This document shows, piece by piece, positions 50,566 through 61,950 of a stretch of 64,000 nt of DNA; within the stretch, counting starts at the first letter, position 1; each line of letters opens with the position of its first letter. The position numbers were made by a program, and so were the translations under genes. This stretch comes from Thereva unica (taxonomy: Eukaryota; Arthropoda; Insecta; Diptera; Therevidae). The notes beneath the pieces are model-generated. The model was not told the origin of the DNA, ran no database searches, and saw only the letters and a list, made by a program, of their open reading frames with translations. The stretch lies in the NCBI GenBank assembly GCA_949987705.1, contig OX465282.1:126562310-126626309 (forward strand), in the 5' to 3' direction.

Positions 50566-51919
50566 TTGTCACTTCAAAACTTAACTTGACGGAGACTAGT
50601 GGCAACCAAATGGTGCCAGTCCACTTTCAAAACACCACACCACCGTCACTTCATCTCGACACGTGCTGCCTCCCTGGATTCCGTGTGATTAAAATATTTC
50701 ATTTGCCTCTTGGTCACCACACAACCGCCACTCCAATTTCTCACCACTTCAGTGCGCGCCTTGGCTAAGAACCATCAGGAGTATTAGCTGCTAGAAACAG
50801 TTGATCCATCATCGCGCCGCTATGCTACAAAGCCGGTCACGCAGGGAAGCTGGAGTACCAGGAGGTGTTTTGAGTTACATGCAGGAGCGTGTCGGTAGCA
50901 TTAGTAGCTTCTCACATGCCAACGTAGGAAAATAAAATTGGGTGCTTGAACGCGAGGAGTTTCAATGGGATAACAATGAATAAAAGCGAATGTGTGAAGT
51001 TAAACCGACGTATGTATACAAATCAGAATCGTGGTATAATGAAACTGTGTGTAGTGTGTTAAATTCACACAGAAAAAATACTTTTGGGTTTGCAGTGTGG
51101 TCGCAAAAGGATTAGTAGGTTTGCTACCTTCTATGATTATACAACTTAATGACGACACAATCACATGTGACTTTTTCACCACTCAGATCCTCCAACAAAC
51201 CACATTATCCTACATTCTTTGATTCAATCAAAAACGTCAATCAAGCCACCCCATCCGAAAGGAGCGTTGTTGGTCCAAATTGTAATTATCAAAAAAGGCG
51301 GCATCTCTACAGCCGAAAACATTTTATTGATTGATATCAATTCAAGCCCGGATAAATTTTGAACCGTTTCAAAAACAGAACAAACCCAATTCAATGGAAT
51401 CCATTTGATGGCGAAAATGTTCTTTCTGATTCGAGTACGCCTCGTGCCAGCTCCATGGTCCCTCTTGGTCTTGTCCAGCATTTTTAAGAGCGGAAACTAT
51501 TTCATCTCTCGGTTTTGTGTAGCCGGGCTTCCCTGCGGGCTGAAGATGATTGGATCAGCGGGTGCTGTAATCTGATTTGCATAGCCCAACAAATTGTCGA
51601 GGGAATTAATTATTCAAAAAAAAGAAACTTTGTACTCTAAGTAATCGGAACATTTCTGGGCAAGCTTTCTCCCACTCTCGATTTACATTCAAGAACTGAT
51701 AATAATCGATTGGAAAGAGCATTGGTTTCGGCTTAATGAATTTCTTTGAGGTGATTTCGGGAAATTTTACAAAATGTAACTAAGTAAAAATAATTGGTCA
51801 TGATCAATGATGTGCTTGACTAGCGTACGGTGGTAGTTGTGCGCCAAAAATGAGGCAAAGTTATATGTGCTTGAGTAGTAACGAAAACGTTTTGTTATGT
51901 GGTTCTGGCCTTACGAATA
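50566..51919. other. Non-coding stretch
   Basis: No recognisable gene. GCAGGGAAGC occurs near 50838 and inverted near 51530, too short to call an element. Confidence 0.4.
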
Positions 51920-52180
51920 ACCCTAGCACGTCATGTCGATGGCCACTCAATATCCAATGTGCAGTAGTAAGCTTAGTTTGATGATCGGTTTAAGGTGTGG
52001 AGCCAAGTAGATATTGAAGGAGGTAGAAATGAACCTGGAATCGCAACTGTAGGATGTTGAAGGAGTTCGAAAATACTGACTATGGAATATTGCACCACAG
52101 TCAAGTTGTTTTGATGATGTACGAATTTCGTTTTTGTAGCGGGCGGATCAAAGGGCCATTGTGAACAGATAGGGGGGCGC
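51920..52180 (-). mobile_element. 3' end of a CR1-like element
   Basis: GCAGTAGTAAGCTTAGTTTG (51961-51980) and GGAGTTCGAAAATACTGACT (52062-52081) with CACAGTCAAGTTGTT match the long copy at 49180-49350. Confidence 0.65.
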
Positions 52181-52289
52181 AAAATTGAACCGCTGGCTCC
52201 TCTAGTGGTGTCCTCTTGTTAACCAACTAACGACGGTAGTAGGGAGCATACCCTTCGAAAGCTTACCAAGCCAAAGATGTAAAGCTACT

Positions 52290-52530
52290 GTGCTACCATT
52301 CCGTCATGTCGTACACTTTATGGTGCAATATCTAGTAGTAAGCTTAGCTCGAGGAATAGAGAGAAAGATAGGATAGTTTTGAAGAATTCGGAGGTGGTGT
52401 GTAACTCCGGGAATACTGACTGTGAAAACTTGTTCCACAGTCGAGTTGTTCATGTTATAAATGAATTCCTAAACCGCAGTGTACACGAAGATAAAGGCTT
52501 AGTGTCAGGACACTTGTCTGCTGGATTACC
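52290..52530 (-). mobile_element. Second adjacent 3' end of a CR1-like element
   Basis: CCGTCATGTCG, CTAGTAGTAAGCTTAGCTCG and GGGAATACTGACTGTG with CACAGTCGAGTTGTTC follow the same order, about 110 bases from the previous copy and in the same orientation. Confidence 0.65.
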
Positions 52531-53124
52531 GAACGCTGCGCCCTGAGCTACCATTTATGGAGGGTAGTAAAGGCGAAGTACCTCAAGGAACGGCTGTGTT
52601 CACCAAAAACTAATCGATAAATCGTCTTTACAATCGTCAGATAGATATATAGATCCCTGCGGCGACGCCTTCTGATGTTTTAGGGAATGATCAGGGAATA
52701 CTTACTTCTTTAGGACGTCTACACTTCTCCCTTCTTTTCTTTAGGGCATTTTAACGTCAAAGTCTGGTAAAAATTCTGTGTTTGTTGCAACCAGAACCTC
52801 GGATTAAAGTCCAAAATATTGCCATAGGCTTTTGAGGTATAGCCACCAAATCCGGATTAATGTCAAGGTCAAAAGGAAGCAGAGAGTGTTCCTGGAGTTT
52901 GTTCTCATAGCCCGACGAAGAAGTATGGGACCCCTTAGACCCCTTCCTGTCGTTCATCAGGTATGATGAAGTATTGACGCTACGGGCGGCCGTATATCAA
53001 TGTTTCACATGCTTATTAGCGACATTTTGAACTTTTTTATATTGAACAAATCGTCACATACCGCCTTACTAAATTTCTCTCCAAGCAGTAGTGACGAAAA
53101 GCTGCTTATGAAGCTTTGGTATAC
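52531..53124. other. Nothing recognised
   Basis: Short frames only. Confidence 0.4.
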
Positions 53125-53205
53125 GGCCGGCGTAAGCCTCTCCCAAGAGGTCTCGAGAGTAAGGCGTCTGACTACCATCCCAGAGGTCCCGTGTTCGACA
53201 GTACA
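53125..53205 (+). repeat. tRNA-like SINE fragment
   Basis: GAGAGTAAGGCGTCTGAC, then CTACCATCCCAGAGGTCCC and GTGTTCGAC resemble a Ser/Leu-type tRNA body with its B box. It shares a 17-mer with 23653-23669 on the other strand. Confidence 0.4.
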
Positions 53206-53239
53206 AAGGAGCTTTCTGCAGACCTCCGTCAAAGCTTTC

Positions 53240-53340
53240 CTATTCCCCTCTATTTTTCAAACCAAGTTTACTACTAGACATTGCACCATGACGTGAACTA
53301 CATGAGAGACTGATAGTATAAAGGGTGACTCCTAAGCTTG
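53240..53340 (+). mobile_element. 3' end of a CR1-like element
   Basis: TTTACTACTAGACATTGCAC, CATGACGTGAACTACATGAG and AAGGGTGACTCCTAAGCTT match the family 3' UTR. Confidence 0.65.
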
Positions 53341-53359
53341 GTTTTTTCTTTAAAGAAAA

Positions 53360-53840
53360 AAGCGAACCGCATGTCCCGAGAAAAATGAAACTCGCCCGCA
53401 CCTAGCTTACAGCAGGTGCGGCTAGCCACACGTCGCGCGCAGCTAGCATGCAAGCTTGAATAAAAATAAGATTCGATTAGCATGCAAGCTTGAATAAAAA
53501 TAAGATTGCAACAGGAACGCCCCAAAGTGTCTATCCCGAGTAAAAAAGAAACTCATCCGTACCTAGCATGCAGCAAGTATGCCCTAGCCTGAACGGTGCC
53601 CGCAGCTAGCATTCACGCTTGAGTATAAGTAAGACTCGCTCGCAGCTAGCGTGCAGCAGGCACCCACGAACTGTGTCAGTTGACACGGGCGAGTTTTATT
53701 TTTAATTAGTGTGGGGTGGGTGTGGGCTAATGCGTGCCTTGATTTTTTCTCAAAAATAAAACTCATCTACTCCTAGCATGTACTCTCTCGCCACAGGCAT
53801 GGATGCACGCTCCCACCACAAGCATGCACTTTTTCCAAAC
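53360..53840. repeat. Degenerate tandem array
   Basis: TAGCATGCAAGCTTGAATAA with AAAATAAGATT occurs twice 38 bases apart (53447 and 53485). A third, diverged unit (CTAGCATTCACGCTTGAGTA) lies at about 53607. A longer motif GAAACTC-x-CC-CACCTAGC...CAGCA recurs near 53387, 53548 and 53760. Confidence 0.55.
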
Positions 53841-53869
53841 TTAAGCGGGCAAAATTGGGGCTTTAAAAA

Positions 53870-54010
53870 ATTGTGTAGGACGAAGAAAACGGGCAGTTAT
53901 CTCCGTCACCTTTATGGGTGTCAGTAGAAGGGTTCTCGTTCGATTGCGTAAGTCAAGCAGCATTGGGCGGGGCTAGTACCTACTTAGCTGGGGGACTGCT
54001 TTGTAAAACA
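53870..54010 (+). repeat. Interspersed repeat shared with 31960-32150
   Basis: GAAGAAAACGGGCAGTTAT, GGTTCTCGTTCGATTGCG and GGGGGACTGCTT appear in the same order as in the earlier copy. Confidence 0.45.
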
Positions 54011-56351
54011 ACAACAACGCATTTGGAAAGATATATATCGCTACAGGTGGATTCATAAATGTTCATGCTTGTAGCGGGGATTTTTAGATTTTCGAGTCTG
54101 TGGCGGAAACGGGCATGCCTGTGTCGGGAGCGTGCATGCCCCTGCGGACGCGTGCGTATTTGTAAGAAAGTTATTTTTAATCGGGCTGGAAGCATTTTAA
54201 TGTAGTTTTCGCAGTAGGTATGCTGTTTATCGGTCCTAATTACGGATACCATTCCTCTATGCGATGTTGTTGGCGTATTTGGCTACCATCTTGGTTTCCG
54301 AACCCCCGTGAAGTATTCTCGATCAGAACATAACCACCAGACAGAATTGCCTCTAGAGCTTCTCGACTCGATTCCGTGCGTAATGTTATTAGAGCCGCCT
54401 TTTCTATCTAGTTAGGCTGCCAGAATGTACAGTTGTAATGTAGTGTCCTTTCGAGGGTTTTTGCCAAGCACTTCGTGCAAAGCTATCTCAGTGGATCTAC
54501 CTTTGATATAGACATGTTTAGCAGGAGCCGGTAAAGGCCCATCTACCGATTGTCGGATGTGAGAGGCAATGACTATTTATAGTGTCTTGAGCACGAAGGA
54601 TGCTAAGGTATCGGTATCTTCGCGGATTCGAGCCCTCTTATTTCCGTTTTTGAGGTGAAGTTCAAATGGATGTAACTGACACAAACGCAGAAACATGTAC
54701 CATCACCTATGGGTAGTTTCTGCAGCATGTATGATATTGTGTCGGGACGAATGCTTCAAAGCTGGCAGCAGAAAATTAGTGCAAAAGAGCAAGAAAATGA
54801 ATTGTTAACGATTGGGTGGTCTTTGTAAGCTGTTGTCTATCTAAGAACTAACCGCAACCTTTGATTGGTTTATATGACCTAACGTGAATCGGGTTGTTAT
54901 AGAATTATACCATACTAAAATGATAATAGCATGTGCAGCCCCTTTCCGGTCCTATGAATCCATAAGGTAGCACATCAACAAATAAATTTAATCTGCTCTG
55001 AAGTACTTCGACCCATTGTCTAATCATCCTTCAAGCTCTAATAATAATCTAAATTTTCGTACAACAAACAATGGGGCAGGTACCTAGACTGACGTTATTG
55101 CATCAAGCTTACAACCAATTTAATTAACATCATATCATGTGCAATCCCGAAACCTCAAAGGCATATCTACACCTGAAACCTTGGCTATCAGAAGCAGACT
55201 TGACCAAACCACACATCACTCAGTGGCTGGCTCCATCTACCGACAAATGGCTTTTGCAATTCGCATATGACCAGGACCAGGTCTTAAGGCCGGCGATAAA
55301 GCATCTCGGGCAAGTGACTAGCTCGAAAATTATAGCGACACTCTCTATCTCGGATCTGTTTGATAATTACGCCGCATTTACGTAATTCATCTTGGGCAAA
55401 AATTTCACTTTTGTTTTTGATTATATTCCGGTGTTTTTTTTACCTGCGAGAGCTGCTTTTATGGCTGCACTCATTTGTCGACTATATCTTTTTTTTAATG
55501 ACTGACGAACCTAGACATGTCGTCATCTTGATGTTGCTACCCTGGGCTGTCAGCTCCATTCGACAATGGACACCATCTGTTCTGGTAGAAACAACAGACA
55601 GACAGATGACATCCCATCCCAAGGTAACTGAGCTCTATTTGCACAGAGATGATAAATTTTTTTTTTGTTCATCCAACGATTAAAACATTTTTTTATTTAC
55701 CCTTTTTGCACCTTTGAGGCCAGTTCTTTTTTTTTTATCAGAGTTTTTTTTAGTGAATTTTTAAATGCCGACTTTTCTATGTGAAGGAAACTATGCTGGA
55801 GTACAATGGGAAGAGCTGAATATTAATGATCTGAGAAGAACCATTGACATGCAGTGGGCAAAAGCGGCTAAATTCTTTAATTATGATTGGCATGGGTCAT
55901 CGGGGGTCACTAGCCTTGAATCACGATTTTCTACAAAAAACTTTTTTCTTTAATCTGTTTTATGGGAAAAGTTTTTAAAGACTTTTAATTGCAGCTTGTT
56001 TTAAGATAACGAAATATAATCGGGCAGTTTCTCCAATTTTGTTTCATTTCTAGGAAATTTCTCAGATTAAAATAGTCTATTCGCTCTTAAATATGGGAAT
56101 ATTTCGTGGAATCGCTTCTGAAAGTTTTATTTAATCTTGAAATACTTAAGTAGTTATTTATGACAGGAATTCTCCCTCCTACACAGAAGAAGACGAGGCT
56201 ACAGTCCTTAAAGAACTTAGGGCTTTTGAAATCTCTTCGTCCAAACTTATTTCCAGCCGTAATTTTAGTACATACTATATACCAACAGCTAGTAAAATGA
56301 AAAAAATAAAGTAAAGTAAATGAGCTGATCTTCCTACTCTTTTTTTTTATT
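54011..56351. other. Non-coding stretch
   Basis: No recognisable gene or element. T-rich runs at 55720-55755. Confidence 0.4.
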
Positions 56352-56988
56352 CTGTTATGTGGCAGTTCTAATCTTAAGAATCACCCTTTGGGCTATAATA
56401 CCAGTTTGTCATTTTGTTTATCCAGAAAGCTTAGTTCAAATGTTTGAGGATATGAGAAGTTTGTTTGTCGTGCTGTACAGCCGTATATGACGGGTATATG
56501 ACGACAGTACGATGGCCTTGGAATTCCAGAAAAGGGCATACATCGGGCGGTGGCGGTTCACATGATAAAATCGTGTGATATTTACTTACTTATTTTCTAC
56601 TTTTTATTATATTTTTGCCAGACTACAAGAGCAAATAAAATGACCAGCACTTCTCTTGTGCATCGATAATCTTTAAATGTGAAATTTCAAAGGCCGATTG
56701 TGCATAACGAAGATGATCAAGTCACCAAAAACCACTTTCAACAATACATTGGTATAGAATTTTTTATGGCCCAAATTTGCCGACGTATGTCCGTGTGTAA
56801 AGTTCGGAAATACTGACTTCAAAAGATTCTTCCATAATCGAGTTACGAAAACACTGCTAGTCTATAACGTCGGGACAAAGGAGAGCTGTAGGCAGGGAAA
56901 TGAGCCGTTGAAGCAAATCTGGAGTTGCTCCACTGAGATTGCGCAAAGGCTGGAAAGGATTTACTTCAAAAACGTTATTATATGTAGT
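56352..56988 (-). mobile_element. CR1-like element, 3' part, split by the RTE-like insertion
   Basis: TTATGTGGCAGTTCTAATCT and AAGCTTAGTT near 56430 start the 3' end. GTTCGGAAATACTGACTTC (near 56800) continues in family order. The sequence resumes at 59016 after the inserted element. Confidence 0.65.
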
Positions 56989-59015
56989 GTGCAATGGAGT
57001 TGTGTCCAACTATCCGTAAACGGACGTAGCCATGGATCTCGGACAGCTGTCTGGACCTCGTCGATCAGCGGAAGCGCATGAAACACGTCGACTTTGAGGA
57101 ATACCGAAGATTGAACAAAGAAGTTCGGCAGAAAATGAAATTGGAACGAGAAGCGTACTGGAATAATGTTGCGGCCGACATGGAAAAAGCGGCGTCGAGG
57201 CACGAGTACCGCACGCTGTACCAGACAATCCGCCTGTTAGGCGGCAAAACATCATCAACAAACGACAACATCAAAAAAATCGGATGGAACTTTTGTGACT
57301 TCTGCCCATGAACGCCTGGAGCGGTGGAGAGCATTCTTCCACCAGCTGTATAACCACGATCCGCCGCAAGGTCCAGCACCCGAACCACCGATTATCGAAC
57401 AGCCGATGAATCAGTTTCTCAATACCGAACCAACAATTATCGAGGTGAAGACAGCAATAAAATCGCTGAAAAATGGAAAAGCGCCGGGAATAGACCAAGT
57501 AACCGCCGAGATGATCAAAGCTGGAGGTGATGTCTTATCACAACGACTTCATGTCCTCATAACACACATATGGCATTCGGATCGTGTCCCTTCGGTATGG
57601 AAGAAAGCGATCGTTGTCCCAATTTTGAAGAAAGGCGACAGTCGGGAATGCAAGAATTATCGCGGTATTAGCCTTCTTTCGATCGTCGGTAAAGTATTTA
57701 CGACAATAATACAATCGAGGCTACAGAAACATCGAGAGCAAACGAGCCGGGAGGAACAAGCGGGATTTAGACCACATCGAGGATGCATTGATCAAATATT
57801 CGCCCTCCGTCAGTTAATGGAAGAAAGAATTCGTTGCGGCAAACGAATTGTCGTCGTTTTCATCGATTTCAAATCCGCTTTCGATCGCATCGATTGGAAC
57901 AGCTTGTGGAGAGTCTTGGTAACCGAACACGTGCCATTGAGAATCATCCAACTTCTCCAAGCGTCGTACGATGGCTCAACCAGCAGCGTTCGTATTCGAA
58001 ACGACTTATCCGAGGAGTTCCCGATTCAGACGGGTGTCCGACAGGGAGACGTCGCTTCGTCACTTCTCTTCAACGTTGTGATCGACGCGATTATGCGTGA
58101 AGCATTCGATGGACGACTCGGAGTTCAATACGACGACAACAACTTCGTAACAGACTTAATGTTCGCCGACGATAGCGCTGTTTTCGCCGACACGGATGCC
58201 GAAGCAACGGACATCTTATACGATATTTCCCGCATCGCCCAATCATACGGGTTAAAAATCAATACGGAAAAGACCAAAGTGCTCACAACGGATGGATCAA
58301 GAGCCAGTGTTCACCTCGATGGAACCCAAATCGAACAGGTTCCAAGGTTCAAATATTTGGGATCATTGGTTGAGGAAACGAAAGTAGCATCGACGGCCGA
58401 CGTTCACAGCCGTATCGGCCAGGCAACAGCAACATTCGCCTCGCTCAAGTGGTGCATATGGAAACGAGCAAATATCTCCATCAAAACAAAACTACGTCTT
58501 TACCGAACGTTGATTCTTCCGATTCTTCTTTATGGATCTGAAACGTGGACACTGCTCAAACCGGACGTTAAGAAGCTCGAGGTCTTCCAAATGCGATGTT
58601 TGAGGCAGATCCTCCGTGTCTCACTCCGTGATCGCCTTCGAAACGAGGTTGTCAGACAAAGATGCGATCAGCAAACACTGATCGAAGAAGAAATGCAAAA
58701 ACGTCGACTACGGTGGTTTGGACATGTTTGCCGAATGGATGATAACCGCTTGCCACGTAAACTTCTCTGGCGAGACCGTCCTGCAGACTGGAGAATACAG
58801 CGATCGGCACCGAAGAAAACCTGGTTGAAGAATATCGAGGGTGACTTAAAGAATCAAAGATTATCAGTTACCGAGGCTCGAGACACCGCCAAAAACCGAG
58901 AAGAATGGAAGCGAATCGTGAATAGAGTTCGGGACCCAGCGGCACCGACAGCAGCGTATCCGTTGCGGGGACGTCCCGCTCGGACCGCCAGCTAACGGAT
59001 CAAAGAAGAAAGAAG
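56989..59015 (+). mobile_element. RTE-like non-LTR retrotransposon, 5' truncated
   Basis: Flanked by a perfect 12 bp duplication ATTATATGTAGT (56977-56988 and 59016-59027) inside a CR1-like copy. It ends in AAAGAAGAAAGAAG, a short purine tail. The endonuclease region is missing. Confidence 0.85.
57060..58995 (+). pseudogene. RTE-like ORF2: reverse transcriptase and C-terminal region, one frameshift
   Basis: The first part (about 57078-57280) has RQKMKLEREAYWNNVAADME, the segment before RT. A one-base phase change occurs at an A7 run (57273-57279). From 57295 a 566-residue frame is open: LKNGKAPGIDQVTAEMIK, CKNYRGISLLS, QAGFRPHRGCIDQIF, FIDFKSAFDRI, GVRQGDVASSLLFN, catalytic FADD (LMFADDSAVF), then YLGSLVEE and LYGSETWTLLK and the WFGHVCRMDD block typical of RTE and craniofacial-development-protein-2-like predictions. 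It is one of the best-preserved non-LTR frames in the window. Confidence 0.88.
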
Positions 59016-59936
59016 ATTATATGTAGTAGCCATAAAGTTTTGTGAGGGCTACTAAATTGCTACGTTTGATAAAAAAGGCGATCGTGGAAAAAATGGCTTC
59101 GTGACCAATGAGTTTAACGGTCCTTTTTGGTGATTTCTCCAGCCATAACAAAGCAGTTTCCGATATGCACTCGAGCAGAGACTGAATGTAGATTCTGTAT
59201 ATTACAACAAAAGCCGATGTACAGAAGAAAATTGCATCTCTTAAGAAAACCCAGCCACGGACACTTGTTTGACGATTTTAAATATGTGGTTATCGAAGAT
59301 ATTTGGTTATTGTCACGCCTGGGATGTTAACGGAAGGGCCAGTCATTAGGTTTATACCGGATAGGAAGATATTGCAGGTATTGTTGAAAATAAGACAGCA
59401 GTTCGTTTTAGATTTTATAGACTATATTATTACTATATTGTTGCGGCTTTAATGAAAAATAATTTCAATATCCCGGATGAATGAGTCACACATAAGCTCG
59501 TGATAGTTAAGTCTAGTGCTTGTGTTGCATTGTCAAAAGAATAAGAGTGACGGGCGTCATCAGCGAAGCCGTGAAATTAGAGGAAGCTGAGAGTATTTCA
59601 TTTATAAAGAACAGAAATGCCACAGGTGAAAGAATTCACCCTTGAGGAACTCCTGCATTGATGGGTTTGGATTTAACGCCGTCAAGTGTTACCTACTTTG
59701 AGCGCCTGAAAATCCAGTTCCGTAAAGCTGAGTCCATACCAATAGCTTTATAGAGCTGAGTGCCATAATCTATTGAAATCTTTGGAAAAGTCTAAGGCAA
59801 GCAGACTAGACTTACCTAATCGAGGCATACTTTGGTTGATTTGGCATATGAGGCACCCAAAAAGGTCGCCAGTGGATCTGAAAAAGTTTAATACTCCATA
59901 AACTTTTTCTCTATTATCGCTTCCTTATCATCGTAG
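59016..59936 (-). pseudogene. CR1-like element, RT part, continuation of 56352-56988
   Basis: After the duplicated ATTATATGTAGT the sequence continues AGCCATAAAGTTTTGT as in the long copy (49501-49516). It runs in family order to GTCGCCAGTGGATCTGAAAA (59868-59887), matching the region around 50420-50436. Stops in all frames. Confidence 0.65.
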
Positions 59937-61950
59937 TTTATTTTATTTTATTTATTTCTATTTTTACACTACACAATTAAGACATATGGGTCTTTTATTA
60001 TGTATAGGCTATACACAAAAAGATAGCAGAAATAACATTAGAAGAAAAGAAAAAAATCAGTAATGAAAATAAAAATGAATACATAGTAAAAGAAAATTGA
60101 TACAAATTTAATGTCAAGCAAAATACTTATATAAAATCGCTTTAAATTTTTTACTGCTGCTGCTTCGTCGTACATCTAATGGTAAGGAGTTCCACAACCT
60201 AATAGCACGAACAAAGAAGTTTTTCGGAAATGCTGTACTTAATGACAGGCACAATTAGAGTTAACGCTCTTGTGGAGTTCGCAAAATTAATTCTATCATA
60301 AAGGTACTTTGGTTGCTTTAATAAAATAATTTTGTTTAGAAACCAGACAGTACGAAAATCAAAATATGAGGATAGCGTTCATCTAAACACAGATCTGACG
60401 TATACTGAGACATGGCCGAAACGCCTAATATTGTACACATAACGAACGCAGGAATTAAACGCAACATTAAGCTTATTAAAGATAACAGACCCAGCCTTAC
60501 AAAACAATTCACATCCATATGTCAGCATTGGAACAATAAGTGTTTTCACTAGCAAGAGTTTAGTATTCCGAGGAGTAAAGTAAGCAGAGACAGATAGTTT
60601 TCGCAGAACAGCATATACCTTGCTAACAAGAGAACTGATGTGATTACCCCAAGATAGGGTATTATCAAAAATTATACCCAGGTTTTTTACAAAATTTTTA
60701 TAGGGCAAGACAGCGCCGTTAAGGATTACCCTAGGAAATTCGCTGCTGTCAACACCTGACCTGGATATAACAATTACATTCGACTTGTTTGCGTTGAGCC
60801 TGAGCTTGTTATATCTTGTCCATTCATATAGAATGTAGATCTTCGTTGATTCTGGCTACCGCATCCTCGATTAAACCAATTGGTCTAGATATGTATATAA
60901 TTGCGTATCGTCAGTATATAAATGAAAGCAGCTCTTAATAATAGCCGGAAGGTCATTAATAAACATTGCGAAGAAAAGAGGCCCCAGGATTGACCCTTGA
61001 GGTACGCCACAAATACACTTAGATGGGGTTGAAAAACAATTATTACAGAAAACGTATTGTTCCCTATCCTCCAAATATGACTGCACAAGTCTAAGAGTGC
61101 TGCGAGCAAAATGAAATTTGAGGCCAAGTTTTTCTAACAATAGCTTATGGTTTACCGTGTCAAATGCTTTTGAAAAATCCAAAAGTACTAGTACAGTAAC
61201 CATGTCACTCACCATGGCTTTACGGATGTCATCTGAGATATTCAGTAATGCCGTCACACAGCTATGTTGAGGGCGGAAACCAGATTGAAAATTAGACAAA
61301 AGTTTACGGTCATTAATATATTTAAATGTTTGATGATGAAATAGTTTTTCAAACACTTTGCTGAGGAAAGGAAGGATGGATATTGAACGGTATTCAGCAC
61401 AATTAGAGGGACCACTTTTCGGGATAGGAATAACTTTTGCTCTTTTCCAGCTAGATGGGTATACAGACGTTAAAATAATTGTATTCAAAATGTGTGTAAC
61501 AGGAGAAAGGATAAGCGGAAGAATTAATTTAATAAATTTCGGATGTAAGTTGTCCAAACCTACAGCATTTGATTTAATAGACAAGATAGAACTACCAACA
61601 TCTTCTATACTAAAAGAAGATATAGTAAACCCAGTTGAGGAAAAACTACCAAGAAAATCATTACTAATTTTTTCATGGTTATCGGAGAGGAATACTTCAG
61701 AGAACTTATCATTAATCACGTTAGGATCTTCTGCAACAATATGCGATTTGGTTTTTCCGAGGCCACAGGTATTCAGATTTCTCCACAGTGCTTTTGTCGG
61801 CAGTTCGATTACGTAAGTGGCGATATTCCTCCCACAGCTCTGGTGTTCTAAAGCGTTTCCACCTACGGTAGGCAATATCTCGTGCAGACATTAGTGAACG
61901 CACAAATGGTAGTTGTCGAAGTTTTCAATACATAGTGTAGATAAAATCCG
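59937..61950 (-). mobile_element. Jockey-superfamily non-LTR element, 5' truncated, moderately decayed
   Basis: The 3' end is TTTATTTTATTTATTTC on the plus strand, i.e. an A-rich TAAA tail on the minus. The ORF2 relic fills 60379-61903. It lies where the CR1-like copy breaks off, so it was inserted into or beside it. Confidence 0.7.
60379..61903 (-). pseudogene. Jockey-type ORF2 relic with YTDD active site
   Basis: The minus strand reads ARDIAYRRWKRFRTPELW (linker) and, after a frameshift near 61800, a 334-codon frame: NAVGLDNLHPKFIKL, SSWKRAKVIPIPKSG, YRSISILPFLSKVFEK, FQSGFRPQHSCVTAL, LLDFSKAFDTVNH, GVPQGSILGPLFFAMFIND and LYTDDTQLYTYL. A break near 60870 is followed by the thumb region (VKNLGIIFDNTLSWGNHI). 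The catalytic box is YTDD rather than the usual (Y/F)ADD. Confidence 0.8.

Noticed and set aside
50828..51545. Possible MITE with GCAGGGAAGC inverse ends
   Set aside because: Only about 10 matching bases, and no target duplication.
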